DNA from: Actinomycetota bacterium
GTDB taxonomy: Bacteria > Actinomycetota > Geothermincolia > Fen-727 > Anoxymicrobiaceae
Assembly: GCA_018896525.1 (NCBI GenBank)
Contig: JAHIMR010000024.1
Coordinates: 1 to 53,145, forward strand
Direction of reading: 5' to 3'
DNA length: 53,145 nt
Part shown: positions 1 to 7,093 of the stretch, piece after piece
How positions within the stretch are numbered: position 1 is the stretch's first letter
Layout: each line of letters opens with the position of its first letter
Notes under the pieces: generated by a model
The model's input: only the letters and a program-made list of their open reading frames with translations
The model's database searches: none
What the model was told of the DNA's origin: nothing
Position numbers and translations under genes: made by a program

Positions 1-1
1 A

Positions 2-1999
2 ACCGCTACCGTCAGGGTCACCTACATGCTGGGTGACGGCACCACCCGAACCCAGAACCTGGATATCGGCGCCAACTCCCGGGCCACGGTGGTGGTAAAG
101 GATTTCCTGGGGGAGGCCGACGATCCCGCCCACGACTTCTCAGGCCTTGTGGAGACCACCAACGGCTGTTACGCTCAGCTCATGAGCTACTACCCGAGAG
201 GGGTGGCGAGCCTGGGCCTCCTGGAGGCGGTGGCCGGGCTGACCTCGGAACGCTCCGGGGACGCGCTGTACTACCGGCCGGCCATCTACCCCCTGAAGGT
301 TCCCCTTCCGCGGTACGCGGACTGGGGCAACCCCGATCCGGAGAAGAGGGTCCCAACCATCGCATTTGGCACCCCGGGGAGCGATCCGGCTGTGACAAAC
401 CGCGGCCTCCTGCCTGCTACGGTCGAGAAGAACCGCACCGTGGACCTCGGGGGCCCGGGTGGGGGAGGGCACGCGCTCAGCCCGAACGGTGACGGCGCCA
501 ACGACCGGGTGGACATCACCTACGAGCTGCCGGTTGCCTCCACCGTGGAGGAATCTATGTGGGGGATTCAGGGGGTGGTGCGGGAGATCGGGTCATCGCA
601 CCGGGACCTCGGGGAGGCGTCGTTCTCCTGGGACGGTAGGAACGGTGACGGGGAGGTTGTGGACGACGGGCTCTACACCGCGAGGGTGGACGCCCGGCCG
701 GATAACGGCGACTGCGCGGTGCGTCCGTGGGCGGTGCCCATCTGGGTAAACCGCAGCATCCCGGACCTCTCGACCGATTGGTACCTGGCCGAGGGGTTCA
801 CCGGCGCGAGCCGGGCCGGCGGGGAGTTCGAGGAGTACGTGCTGATACAGAACCCCAACCCCGGGGAAGCCTCGGTCGACATCACGTTTATGCTCCCGGG
901 AGGAGAGACGATAGAGAGGCGTATCAACGTTGCGCCGAACAGCAGGTATACCGTGAACGTCGACGAGATACTGCCGGCGTTCGAGGTGAGCGTCCACGTC
1001 CATGCCGACAGGAGTGTGGCGGTGGAGAGGTCGATGTACTGGCGCGGTCGCGCGGCGGGACACGCGTCGGTCGGGGTCACCCGGCCGGAGACGCGATGGT
1101 ACCTGGCCGAGGGGTGCACCGCGGGCGGCTTCGACGAGTTCATCCTTATCCAGAACCCCGGTGAAGTGGATGCCGAGGTCGGCGTCACGTTCATGACACC
1201 GGACTCAGGCAGCCTGAAGAGAGAGTACACGGTGGGCGCCCGGTCCCGGTTCACCATCCACGTGAACGAGTTCTTGCCCTCAAGCGATGTGTCAGCAATG
1301 ATCGAGAGCACCGAGCCGGTGGTGGTGGAGCGGTCCCAGTACCTGAACGACATGAGGGCGGGGACCTGTTCCATCGCCACCCCGTCGCTATCACGCACCT
1401 GGTTCCTTGCCGAGGGTTATACCGGGGGGAGCTTCGAGGAGTGGGTGCTCATCGGGAACCCCGGTGATGCCGCCAACGAGATCACCTTGACGTTCATGGA
1501 GAGTACCGGTGCCAACATCGTCAGGAACTACACGCTCGCGCCGTCAAGCCGGTTCTCGATTTCCGTGGACGAGGTTGTCCCTGACGGGGAGGTGTCGGTC
1601 AAGGTGCGCGCAGCCGAGCCGGTTCTGGCCGAGCGTTCCATGTACTGGAACAACCGGAGCGATGGCCACTGCTTCATCGGGACGCCGTCCCCTGACACTG
1701 AGTGGTTCCTGGCCGAAGGTTATACCGGCGGGGGGTTCGAGACCTGGATACTGGTACAGAACCCGGGTGACGACCCGGTCTCGCTCACCTTCACCTTCAT
1801 GGAGCCGGGGGGAAAGAACACGGTAAGGGAGTATGCCGTGGGGCCCAGGAGCAGGTTCACGGTGGCGGTTGATGAGATACTCCCCGCCTCCGAGGTTAGC
1901 ACCAGGGTGATGGCAAGTGGTTTCGTGATAGTGGAGAGGGCCATCTACTTCAACAACCGCTCCGGCGGCACCGACTCCCTCGGCGTTAGAGGCCGTTAA
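2..1999 (+). CDS. Secreted repeat protein with WYLAEG-type repeats (5' partial)
   Basis: The reading frame is open from base 2, so the gene begins before the window; the first ATG, at 26, lies inside a repeat. Visible domains: the end of one beta-rich repeat (strands like VRVTYML, then ANSRATV), a linker, a FlgD/CHU_C-like Ig segment beginning LSPNGDGANDR (about 477-740), then four repeats of about 100 residues opening W(Y/F)LAEG(Y/F/C)T near bases 779, 1097, 1399 and 1702. Each continues with IQNPG, a TFM strand, an (N/R)SR(F/Y)T turn and a VERSMYW-like strand. Such arrays resemble DUF5719-type repeats of actinobacterial exported proteins; the family name is tentative. It ends at a repeat boundary without a sortase signal or terminal membrane helix. 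Probably a cell-surface or secreted adhesion/scaffold protein; function not established. The five imperfect repeats could recombine with one another. Confidence 0.8.
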   Translation, partial: TATVRVTYMLGDGTTRTQNLDIGANSRATVVVKDFLGEADDPAHDFSGLVETTNGCYAQLMSYYPRGVASLGLLEAVAGLTSERSGDALYYRPAIYPLKVPLPRYADWGNPDPEKRVPTIAFGTPGSDPAVTNRGLLPATVEKNRTVDLGGPGGGGHALSPNGDGANDRVDITYELPVASTVEESMWGIQGVVREIGSSHRDLGEASFSWDGRNGDGEVVDDGLYTARVDARPDNGDCAVRPWAVPIWVNRSIPDLSTDWYLAEGFTGASRAGGEFEEYVLIQNPNPGEASVDITFMLPGGETIERRINVAPNSRYTVNVDEILPAFEVSVHVHADRSVAVERSMYWRGRAAGHASVGVTRPETRWYLAEGCTAGGFDEFILIQNPGEVDAEVGVTFMTPDSGSLKREYTVGARSRFTIHVNEFLPSSDVSAMIESTEPVVVERSQYLNDMRAGTCSIATPSLSRTWFLAEGYTGGSFEEWVLIGNPGDAANEITLTFMESTGANIVRNYTLAPSSRFSISVDEVVPDGEVSVKVRAAEPVLAERSMYWNNRSDGHCFIGTPSPDTEWFLAEGYTGGGFETWILVQNPGDDPVSLTFTFMEPGGKNTVREYAVGPRSRFTVAVDEILPASEVSTRVMASGFVIVERAIYFNNRSGGTDSLGVRGR

Positions 2000-2041
2000 T
2001 AATTATGTCTCATGTTCCCCATGTTCCTCAATATCCCCATC

Positions 2042-2090
2042 CTCAACAATATGACACAATGGTGCCAGGCACCATTGGTGCAAAACGCAC
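2042..2090. repeat. Palindromic repeat, TGGTGCCAGGCACCA family (copy 1)
   Basis: The core TGGTGCC-A-GGCACCA is a near-perfect palindrome, flanked by CTCAACAA on the left and GTGCAAAACGCA on the right. The same unit recurs at 16078, 18929, 23207 and 44228. It lies between the surface-protein gene and the GH3 gene. It can form a hairpin but has no T-tract, so it is not a canonical terminator. Confidence 0.85.
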
Positions 2091-2137
2091 CCAAGGGGCC
2101 AGGCCCCTCGCGTGCATACCGGATTAGGGAGGCAACG

Positions 2138-4249
2138 ATGACCGGTAAGACATCTTGTGGGCGAGTGGAGGCGGACGCAAGGTCGGTGACGCTGGCGGAC
2201 GTCGTGGAGAGCGGCAACGAGGAGGAGCGCGAATGTCTCCTGGCCGATATCGTTTCGTCAATGACCCTTGACGAGAAGATACGGCAGATGTCCGGCGACT
2301 CGGGTCTCCTGGACATCCCAATGATGTTGATCCGCTACAACTTCACCCCGTTTGACTCCGGCGAGAACAGGAGCTTGGGGATACCCGCCATATCTTTCAC
2401 CGACGGGCCCCGGGGGGTATCACTTGGCCACTCGACCTGCTTCCCGGTGTCGATGGCGAGGGGGGCGACCTGGGACCCGGGGCTCGAGGAACGGGTCGGC
2501 TCGGCGATGGGCGTCGAGGCGAGGTCGCAGGGCGCCAACTTCTCCGGGGCGGTCTGCGTCAATATCCCCAGGCACCCGGGGTGGGGGAGGGCGCAGGAGA
2601 CGTTCGGCGAGGATCCCTATCACGTCGGCGAGATGGGGGTGGCCATGGTCAACGGCCTGCAGAGGCACGTGATGGCCTGCGCCAAGCATTTCGCCTGCAA
2701 CAGCATCGAGGAGGCGAGGTTCTCGGTCGACGTGCGGGTGGAAGAGCGGACACTCAGGGAAGTCTATCTCCCTCACTTCAAGCGGTGCGTGGACGCGGGC
2801 GTCGCGTCCATCATGAGTGCTTACAACAAGGTCAACGGGCAGTACTGTGGTCACAACCGCCACCTCCTGCGGGACATCCTCAAGGTTGACTGGGGCTTCG
2901 ACGGGTTCGTGATGTCCGACTTCATGCTCGGGGTGAGGAACGGCGGGGACGCCGTCAACGGGGGGCTGGACATCGAGATGCCTTTCAGGTGGCGGTTCGG
3001 GCGGGGGCTGAAACGCGCCCTCAGGCGCGGGAAGGTCCCGGTCAAGGCGATCGACGAGGCGGTGACCAGGGTCCTCAGGCAAAAGGCGCGGTTCGCCCGC
3101 GTGGGCGAGGGGTCCGGCAGTTACGACAGGAAGAAGGTGGCGTGCCGGGAGCACACCGAGCTCGCCCTGGAGGTGGCGCGCAAGAGCATCGTGCTCCTGA
3201 AGAACAAGGGAGAGGCACTTCCGCTCGACCGGGGGGATATCGGCAGGATCGCGGTTATCGGGAAACTCGCGGACAGGGCGAATCTCGGCGACATGCAGAG
3301 CAGCCGCGTCAGGCCCCCGTACACCGTCACCCCCCTGGAGGGCATAAGGGACCGGGCGGGAGACTCCGTAGAGGTGGCCTACGAGAGCGGCGGGGACCTC
3401 ATTCGGGCCGGGAAGGCGGCACGCGAGGCCGACGCGGCCGTGGTGGTGGTGGGACTCACCCACAGGGACGAGGGTGAGGCCATGCCGGTGGTCAACATGG
3501 GCGGCGACCGGGAGGACCTCGACCTTTCTGCAGGGCACGAGAGACTTATCAAGGCGGTGGCCGCCGAAACCGGCAGGTGCGTGGTGGTGCTCGAGGCGGG
3601 GTCCGCGGTCACCATGGAGTCGTGGAGGGACCGGGTGGAAGCGATACTGATGGTGTGGTACCCGGGCATGGAGGGGGGAAGCGCCGTTGCGGACATCCTG
3701 TTCGGCGACGTGAACCCGAGCGGCAAACTGCCCATAACTTTTCCCGAGTCAACCGGTCAGCTTCCCTTCTTCGACAGGAAGGCCGCTTCGATAGAGTACG
3801 GGTACTACCACGGGTACCGCCTCTTCGACAGGGACGACCTCGAGCCGGCTTTCCGGTTCGGCTTCGGCCTCAGCTACACGGAGTACCGGTACGGCAACCT
3901 GCGGCTCGGTGCGAAGGAGATAACCGGCAGTGGGAGCGTAGAGGTGCTTGTCGACGTGACCAACGCGGGACGGGTGGCCGGGGAAGAGGTCGTCCAGCTT
4001 TACGTCGGCTGCAGGGGTTCGGCTGTCGACAGGCCGATAAGAGAACTCAAAGGGTTTGCCCGGTTGCCCCTGGAGCCGGGGGAAACCAGGACGCACTCTT
4101 GTAAGCTGGAGGCCCGGGACCTCGCCTACTACGATGTCGCTTCAGGCGAGTGGAAGACCGAGGAGGCGGAGTACGAGGTCTTCGTCGGGCCCTCGTCGGG
4201 CGGGGGCGACCTTCAGCTCAGGGACACGTTCAGGGTGACGAGGCACTAA
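2138..4249 (+). CDS. Glycoside hydrolase family 3 (beta-glucosidase-like)
   Basis: A 703-residue GH3 enzyme, expected to release sugars from the non-reducing end of beta-glycosides. The N-terminal TIM-barrel domain has the conserved KH pair (about residues 183-184) and the nucleophile region VMSDF with Asp near 261. An alpha/beta sandwich follows (AVIGKLADRANLGD, WYPGMEGG, GKLPITFP), then a C-terminal fibronectin-III-like domain (VTNAGRVAGEEVVQLYV). The start is ATG 2138 behind AGGGAGG; the open frame runs back to 2012, but that stretch is the palindromic repeat and intergenic DNA. No signal peptide is visible, so it may act in the cytoplasm on imported oligosaccharides. Substrate cannot be set from sequence; beta-glucosidase and beta-xylosidase are both possible. 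No transporter or regulator gene is next to it. Confidence 0.92.
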   Translation: MTGKTSCGRVEADARSVTLADVVESGNEEERECLLADIVSSMTLDEKIRQMSGDSGLLDIPMMLIRYNFTPFDSGENRSLGIPAISFTDGPRGVSLGHSTCFPVSMARGATWDPGLEERVGSAMGVEARSQGANFSGAVCVNIPRHPGWGRAQETFGEDPYHVGEMGVAMVNGLQRHVMACAKHFACNSIEEARFSVDVRVEERTLREVYLPHFKRCVDAGVASIMSAYNKVNGQYCGHNRHLLRDILKVDWGFDGFVMSDFMLGVRNGGDAVNGGLDIEMPFRWRFGRGLKRALRRGKVPVKAIDEAVTRVLRQKARFARVGEGSGSYDRKKVACREHTELALEVARKSIVLLKNKGEALPLDRGDIGRIAVIGKLADRANLGDMQSSRVRPPYTVTPLEGIRDRAGDSVEVAYESGGDLIRAGKAAREADAAVVVVGLTHRDEGEAMPVVNMGGDREDLDLSAGHERLIKAVAAETGRCVVVLEAGSAVTMESWRDRVEAILMVWYPGMEGGSAVADILFGDVNPSGKLPITFPESTGQLPFFDRKAASIEYGYYHGYRLFDRDDLEPAFRFGFGLSYTEYRYGNLRLGAKEITGSGSVEVLVDVTNAGRVAGEEVVQLYVGCRGSAVDRPIRELKGFARLPLEPGETRTHSCKLEARDLAYYDVASGEWKTEEAEYEVFVGPSSGGGDLQLRDTFRVTRH

Positions 4250-4291
4250 GGCCGGAATGATATGGTGCCCCGGATGCGGTTTGCGGTTTGT

Positions 4292-4639
4292 CTAACGGCC
4301 ACATTTTCTATTATAGAGGGCGGGGCGTTCCCACCAGGGGGTTCCAAGGACGTGCCCGCATTGGCAGCACTGCCGCTCCCCGGCGTACACCTTCTGGTGA
4401 CATGCCGGGCACTCCGTCCTCTTAACGACGCGGAGCAGCTTCCTACCGGCCGCCGCTTCCTTGGCGGTCATGGTGGGAAGCGGTGTCATAACGACGAGAA
4501 CTCCCAGCGGGCCGATAAGACCTCCTACCACGAAGTAGAAGGCCTTGTCCCTGTGCTTCTTCTTGGCCAACTCCATGCACAGGAACGCCGATGCTACGGC
4601 AATAACCCCGATTGTGGGCCACATCGTTACCGTGTACAT
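4292..4639 (-). CDS. Small membrane protein with C-terminal zinc ribbon
   Basis: A 115-residue protein. ATG 4639 follows GGAGGAGG by four bases; an upstream in-frame ATG at 4669 has no such site. It begins with a hydrophobic helix (VIAVASAFLCMEL), a KKKHRDK turn and a second helix (FVVGGLIGPLGVLVVM), then ends in a CPACHQKVYAG...CCQCG motif with four metal-ligand cysteines. The topology suggests two membrane helices with a cytoplasmic zinc ribbon. Not recognised as a named family. It is convergent with the GH3 gene. Confidence 0.7.
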   Translation of the reverse strand: MYTVTMWPTIGVIAVASAFLCMELAKKKHRDKAFYFVVGGLIGPLGVLVVMTPLPTMTAKEAAAGRKLLRVVKRTECPACHQKVYAGERQCCQCGHVLGTPWWERPALYNRKCGR

Positions 4640-4977
4640 CAGTCCTCCTCCAGGTGGAAACGCCTCCACTAATAGAATCGGTACCAGGCACCCTGATGAT
4701 TACACAGCAAAGTGATGATTTTATTACGCCGATTGCCCCGACCGCGTCACCCGGATGGGGGATGTGTTCGGGCGGATAGAATTGCTAATGCACGCCAGCG
4801 TGTACCCGAATCAGATTACGTTGAAGACCTTCAAGAACGTAAATACTCCCAACAGGACGGTCGCTACCGTGATGATCGACATCACGTTCTTTGACACGTT
4901 GACCGCGACGAACACCGCTCCGACCAGGGGCGTAGAGCGGCCGTGGTACAATCTCAAGGTGGTAAAAAGGAGGCACG
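4640..4977. other. Intergenic stretch with a possible gene remnant
   Basis: About 340 bases between divergent genes. The minus strand from about 4930 to 4811 encodes a hydrophobic tail (VGAVFVAVNVSKNV...FTFLKVFNVI) then a stop, resembling the end of a membrane protein, but no start codon with a ribosome-binding site is visible. It could be a degraded gene or chance. A promoter for the gene at 4978 must lie here; none could be placed confidently. Confidence 0.3.
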
Positions 4978-5496
4978 ATGGTCCAGTGGGAAGTATACGA
5001 CGGGGGGCTCGATGAGTTTCCCTGGTGGTGGGTAGCGCTCGAGAACGTGCAGTTGCTGGTCTACTGGGGAGTGGGCTTCCTGGGGATGTACTGGCTGAAA
5101 GCGGGCGCATGGCCGGTTGCTTCCATTGTCTATGCCGCATTCATAGTGGTCGTGGTTGGCATAGCGCTTAAGAAGCACAACTGCTCCACCTGCTACTACT
5201 ACGGGAGGTGGTGCCACCTGGGTTGGGGCAAGCTTGCCGCGATGATGTTCGCCCGGGATGCGGGAAACCGTGATTTCGGCGCAAAGCTCTCGATCGCCTA
5301 TCCGCTGATCGCGTTCATCCCCCCGCTGGCCATGGCCGTTTCGTTGGTAATCGAGTTCAGGACCGTTGTGCTGGTGTGCCTGGTGGTGTACCTGGCCTGG
5401 GGGATGGCGCAGTTTGCCATGAGGAAGAGGAGCTGTGCCCGGTGCAGGATACGATACTCCTGCGGTGGTAGCGCCGCCGGAAAAGCGGCGGAGTGA
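4978..5496 (+). CDS. Unknown membrane protein with cysteine-rich cytoplasmic loop
   Basis: 172 residues; ATG 4978 follows AAAAAGGAGG by five bases. Two helices near the N-terminus (VQLLVYWGVGFLGMYW; PVASIVYAAFIVVVVGIAL) are followed by a striking loop CSTCYYYGRWCHLGWGKLA (about residues 69-87), then two further helices (IAYPLIAFIPPLAMAVSLVI; VVLVCLVVYLAWGMAQF) and a second cysteine group CARCRIRYSC. The two groups of three cysteines could bind a metal or Fe-S cluster at the membrane face. I do not recognise a characterised family. It stands alone, with a MITE downstream. Confidence 0.75.
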   Translation: MVQWEVYDGGLDEFPWWWVALENVQLLVYWGVGFLGMYWLKAGAWPVASIVYAAFIVVVVGIALKKHNCSTCYYYGRWCHLGWGKLAAMMFARDAGNRDFGAKLSIAYPLIAFIPPLAMAVSLVIEFRTVVLVCLVVYLAWGMAQFAMRKRSCARCRIRYSCGGSAAGKAAE

Positions 5497-5585
5497 GCAC
5501 GCCCGGGAGGCCACTCAAGCGGCTTGCCCGTCATCTCGACTTTCTAATCACCATTCTGTACTATTGCTGCATCGACCGGGAGGCC

Positions 5586-5752
5586 TAGTGCCTCGTTCCA
5601 TAGATACGGTTAAGCACCGAGAGCGCCTCCGCGCCGCTCCGGCAAGGCGCGCGACCGAGGCGTACTCTTGGAGTACGTCGAGAGAGCGGAACGCAGCCGG
5701 TGCGGATGCAGCGGCGCTCGAATGCCAGCGTATTTATGGAGCGGGGTACTTA
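5586..5752 (+). mobile_element. MITE copy A (about 167 bp, TA-flanked)
   Basis: The left end TAGTGCCTCGTTCCATAG and the right end (reverse complement TAAGTACCCCGCTCCATA) form imperfect terminal inverted repeats, with TA at both outer edges. Inside are a GTACTC/GAGTAC hairpin, GCAAGGCGCGCGAC, AGCGGAACGCAGC and the conserved GTTCGAAT block (here GCTCGAAT). No coding capacity. TA at both ends is what Tc1/mariner-IS630-type transposition would leave; the parent transposase is not in this window. It lies 42 bases before the gene at 5794. Confidence 0.8.
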
Positions 5753-5793
5753 GAGGCGCCTTGCGACGGGCGCATGCTTAGTCTGGAGCGACT

Positions 5794-6309
5794 ATGAACC
5801 CGCAGTTCGCCCTTAACTGGGCAAACTGGTTTTCGAATGTCAACGGGTATATGGCGACATTTCTAATCGCCATGATTCCCATAGCGGAACTCCGTGGCGC
5901 CATACCGTATGCCTGGAGCGTCGATATACCCTGGTGGCAGGCGTACCTGATAGCGGTCGCCGGGAACATGGTGCCGGTTTTCTTCATATTATGGTTGCTG
6001 AAGCCGGTATCAAAGTGGCTGATGGAGCGCTCCGTGCTTTTCGACCGCTTTTTCAACTGGCTGTTCGATAGAACCCGAAGGAAGCTCGAGAAGAAGTACG
6101 AGGTATACGCCGAGATAGCGCTCGCGGCCTTCGTGGCGATTCCGCTTCCGGTGACCGGCGCGTGGACCGGCTCGGTGGCGGCTTTCGTGTTCGACATACC
6201 GTACCGCAAGGCGTTACTCTGGATATTCATTGGCGTGCTGACCGCCGGGGTTATCGTGACCGCGGTCATGGGCACCTCGGTGGGAGTGTTCCGCGTGTTT
6301 AAGGGCTGA
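5794..6309 (+). CDS. Putative small multidrug-export family membrane protein
   Basis: 171 residues with four or five hydrophobic segments. The motifs IAELRGAIPYA (about residues 27-37) and IPLPVTGAWTGSVAA (about 112-126) match the Sm_multidrug_ex family (PF06695); transport function in that family is largely predicted. A charged cytoplasmic loop (DRTRRKLEKKYEVY) separates the halves. ATG 5794 follows GGAG by five bases. The MITE immediately upstream may have replaced its native promoter region. Transcribed toward the zinc-ribbon gene 43 bases on. Confidence 0.75.
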   Translation: MNPQFALNWANWFSNVNGYMATFLIAMIPIAELRGAIPYAWSVDIPWWQAYLIAVAGNMVPVFFILWLLKPVSKWLMERSVLFDRFFNWLFDRTRRKLEKKYEVYAEIALAAFVAIPLPVTGAWTGSVAAFVFDIPYRKALLWIFIGVLTAGVIVTAVMGTSVGVFRVFKG

Positions 6310-6352
6310 CCCGGTTGGTGTACTCTTGTGTAATGTGTAAAGACGGGAATGG

Positions 6353-7093
6353 TTGATAGGGGTGAGCGATATAGATGCGGGTGAGTTGGGGGAATTGCTG
6401 CTGAGCATTCAGAAGCTCGATACGGAGATACTTGGCCTGAAGCGCGATATCGAGGGGCTGGCCGAGAAGCACAACCTCGGCGGTCTTCTCGAGCAACTGG
6501 GAAAGGCGAAGGAAGCGCGGGCGGAAGCGCAAGAAAATCTCGACGACATCACGCATGATCAGCACAAGCTCGACGGAGAGCTGGATATCCTATCCTCGAA
6601 GATCAAGAAGGAAGAGGAGAAGATGTTCAGCGGCACGGTCATGAACCCGAAGGAGCTAAGCGCTATACAGGCGGAGATCTTTTCTCTCAGGAAGAAGAGC
6701 GACGAGATGGAGACCGGGGACCTGGAGTTGATGGAGGCGATTGACGGGGGGCGCGCCGAGGTTGAGAAAACCGGGCGGATGGTGGAGGAGGTTTCCGCTG
6801 AGGAGCGGAGAGCCCGTGACGAGTACGACCGGGGGCTGGTTGAAAAAGAGCACCGGGTCGGCGAGCTCGAAGGGGAGAGGGATAAGCTGAAGCAGGAGGT
6901 CCCGGACGAGGACGTCCTTGCCTTGTATGAGGAACTGCTGGAGAGCAAGGGGGGGCTCGCGGTGGCGGTGATAGACCACGGCAGGAACTGCGGGGGCTGC
7001 CACATCGAGTTCAGCCGTACGCAGATTGACCGTTTTCAGCACGATGAAGGCGTATTCCGCTGCGAGAACTGTCGCAGGATACTGGTTAAGTGA
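6353..7093 (+). CDS. Coiled-coil protein with C4 zinc ribbon
   Basis: 246 residues: a long charged antiparallel coiled coil (about 10-190) and a C-terminal zinc ribbon, CGGCHIEF...CENCRRIL. This is the DUF164/zf-RING_7 family (HP0958/CdsZ-like; Rv2229c in mycobacteria). Members are linked to RNA or secretion-related partners, but the general role is unsettled. The frame opens at TTG 6353; GTG 6362 in the same frame is an alternative, and neither has a strong Shine-Dalgarno. Its stop overlaps the RNase HI start by four bases (GTGA), the same arrangement as in mycobacteria, suggesting translational coupling. Confidence 0.82.
   Translation: MIGVSDIDAGELGELLLSIQKLDTEILGLKRDIEGLAEKHNLGGLLEQLGKAKEARAEAQENLDDITHDQHKLDGELDILSSKIKKEEEKMFSGTVMNPKELSAIQAEIFSLRKKSDEMETGDLELMEAIDGGRAEVEKTGRMVEEVSAEERRARDEYDRGLVEKEHRVGELEGERDKLKQEVPDEDVLALYEELLESKGGLAVAVIDHGRNCGGCHIEFSRTQIDRFQHDEGVFRCENCRRILVK

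Noticed and set aside
2012-2137. N-terminal extension of the GH3 gene
   Set aside because: The extension translates the palindromic repeat; ATG 2138 has a strong ribosome-binding site and fits the family.
2420-3538. Long minus-strand ORF (372 codons) opposite the GH3 gene
   Set aside because: Its product has no recognisable domain, is rich in H/P/R/V as expected from antisense of GC-rich code, and the plus-strand gene has full GH3 motifs.
4811-4940. Hydrophobic minus-strand ORF tail as a gene
   Set aside because: No start codon with a ribosome-binding site, and upstream codons are not protein-like; kept only as a possible remnant.
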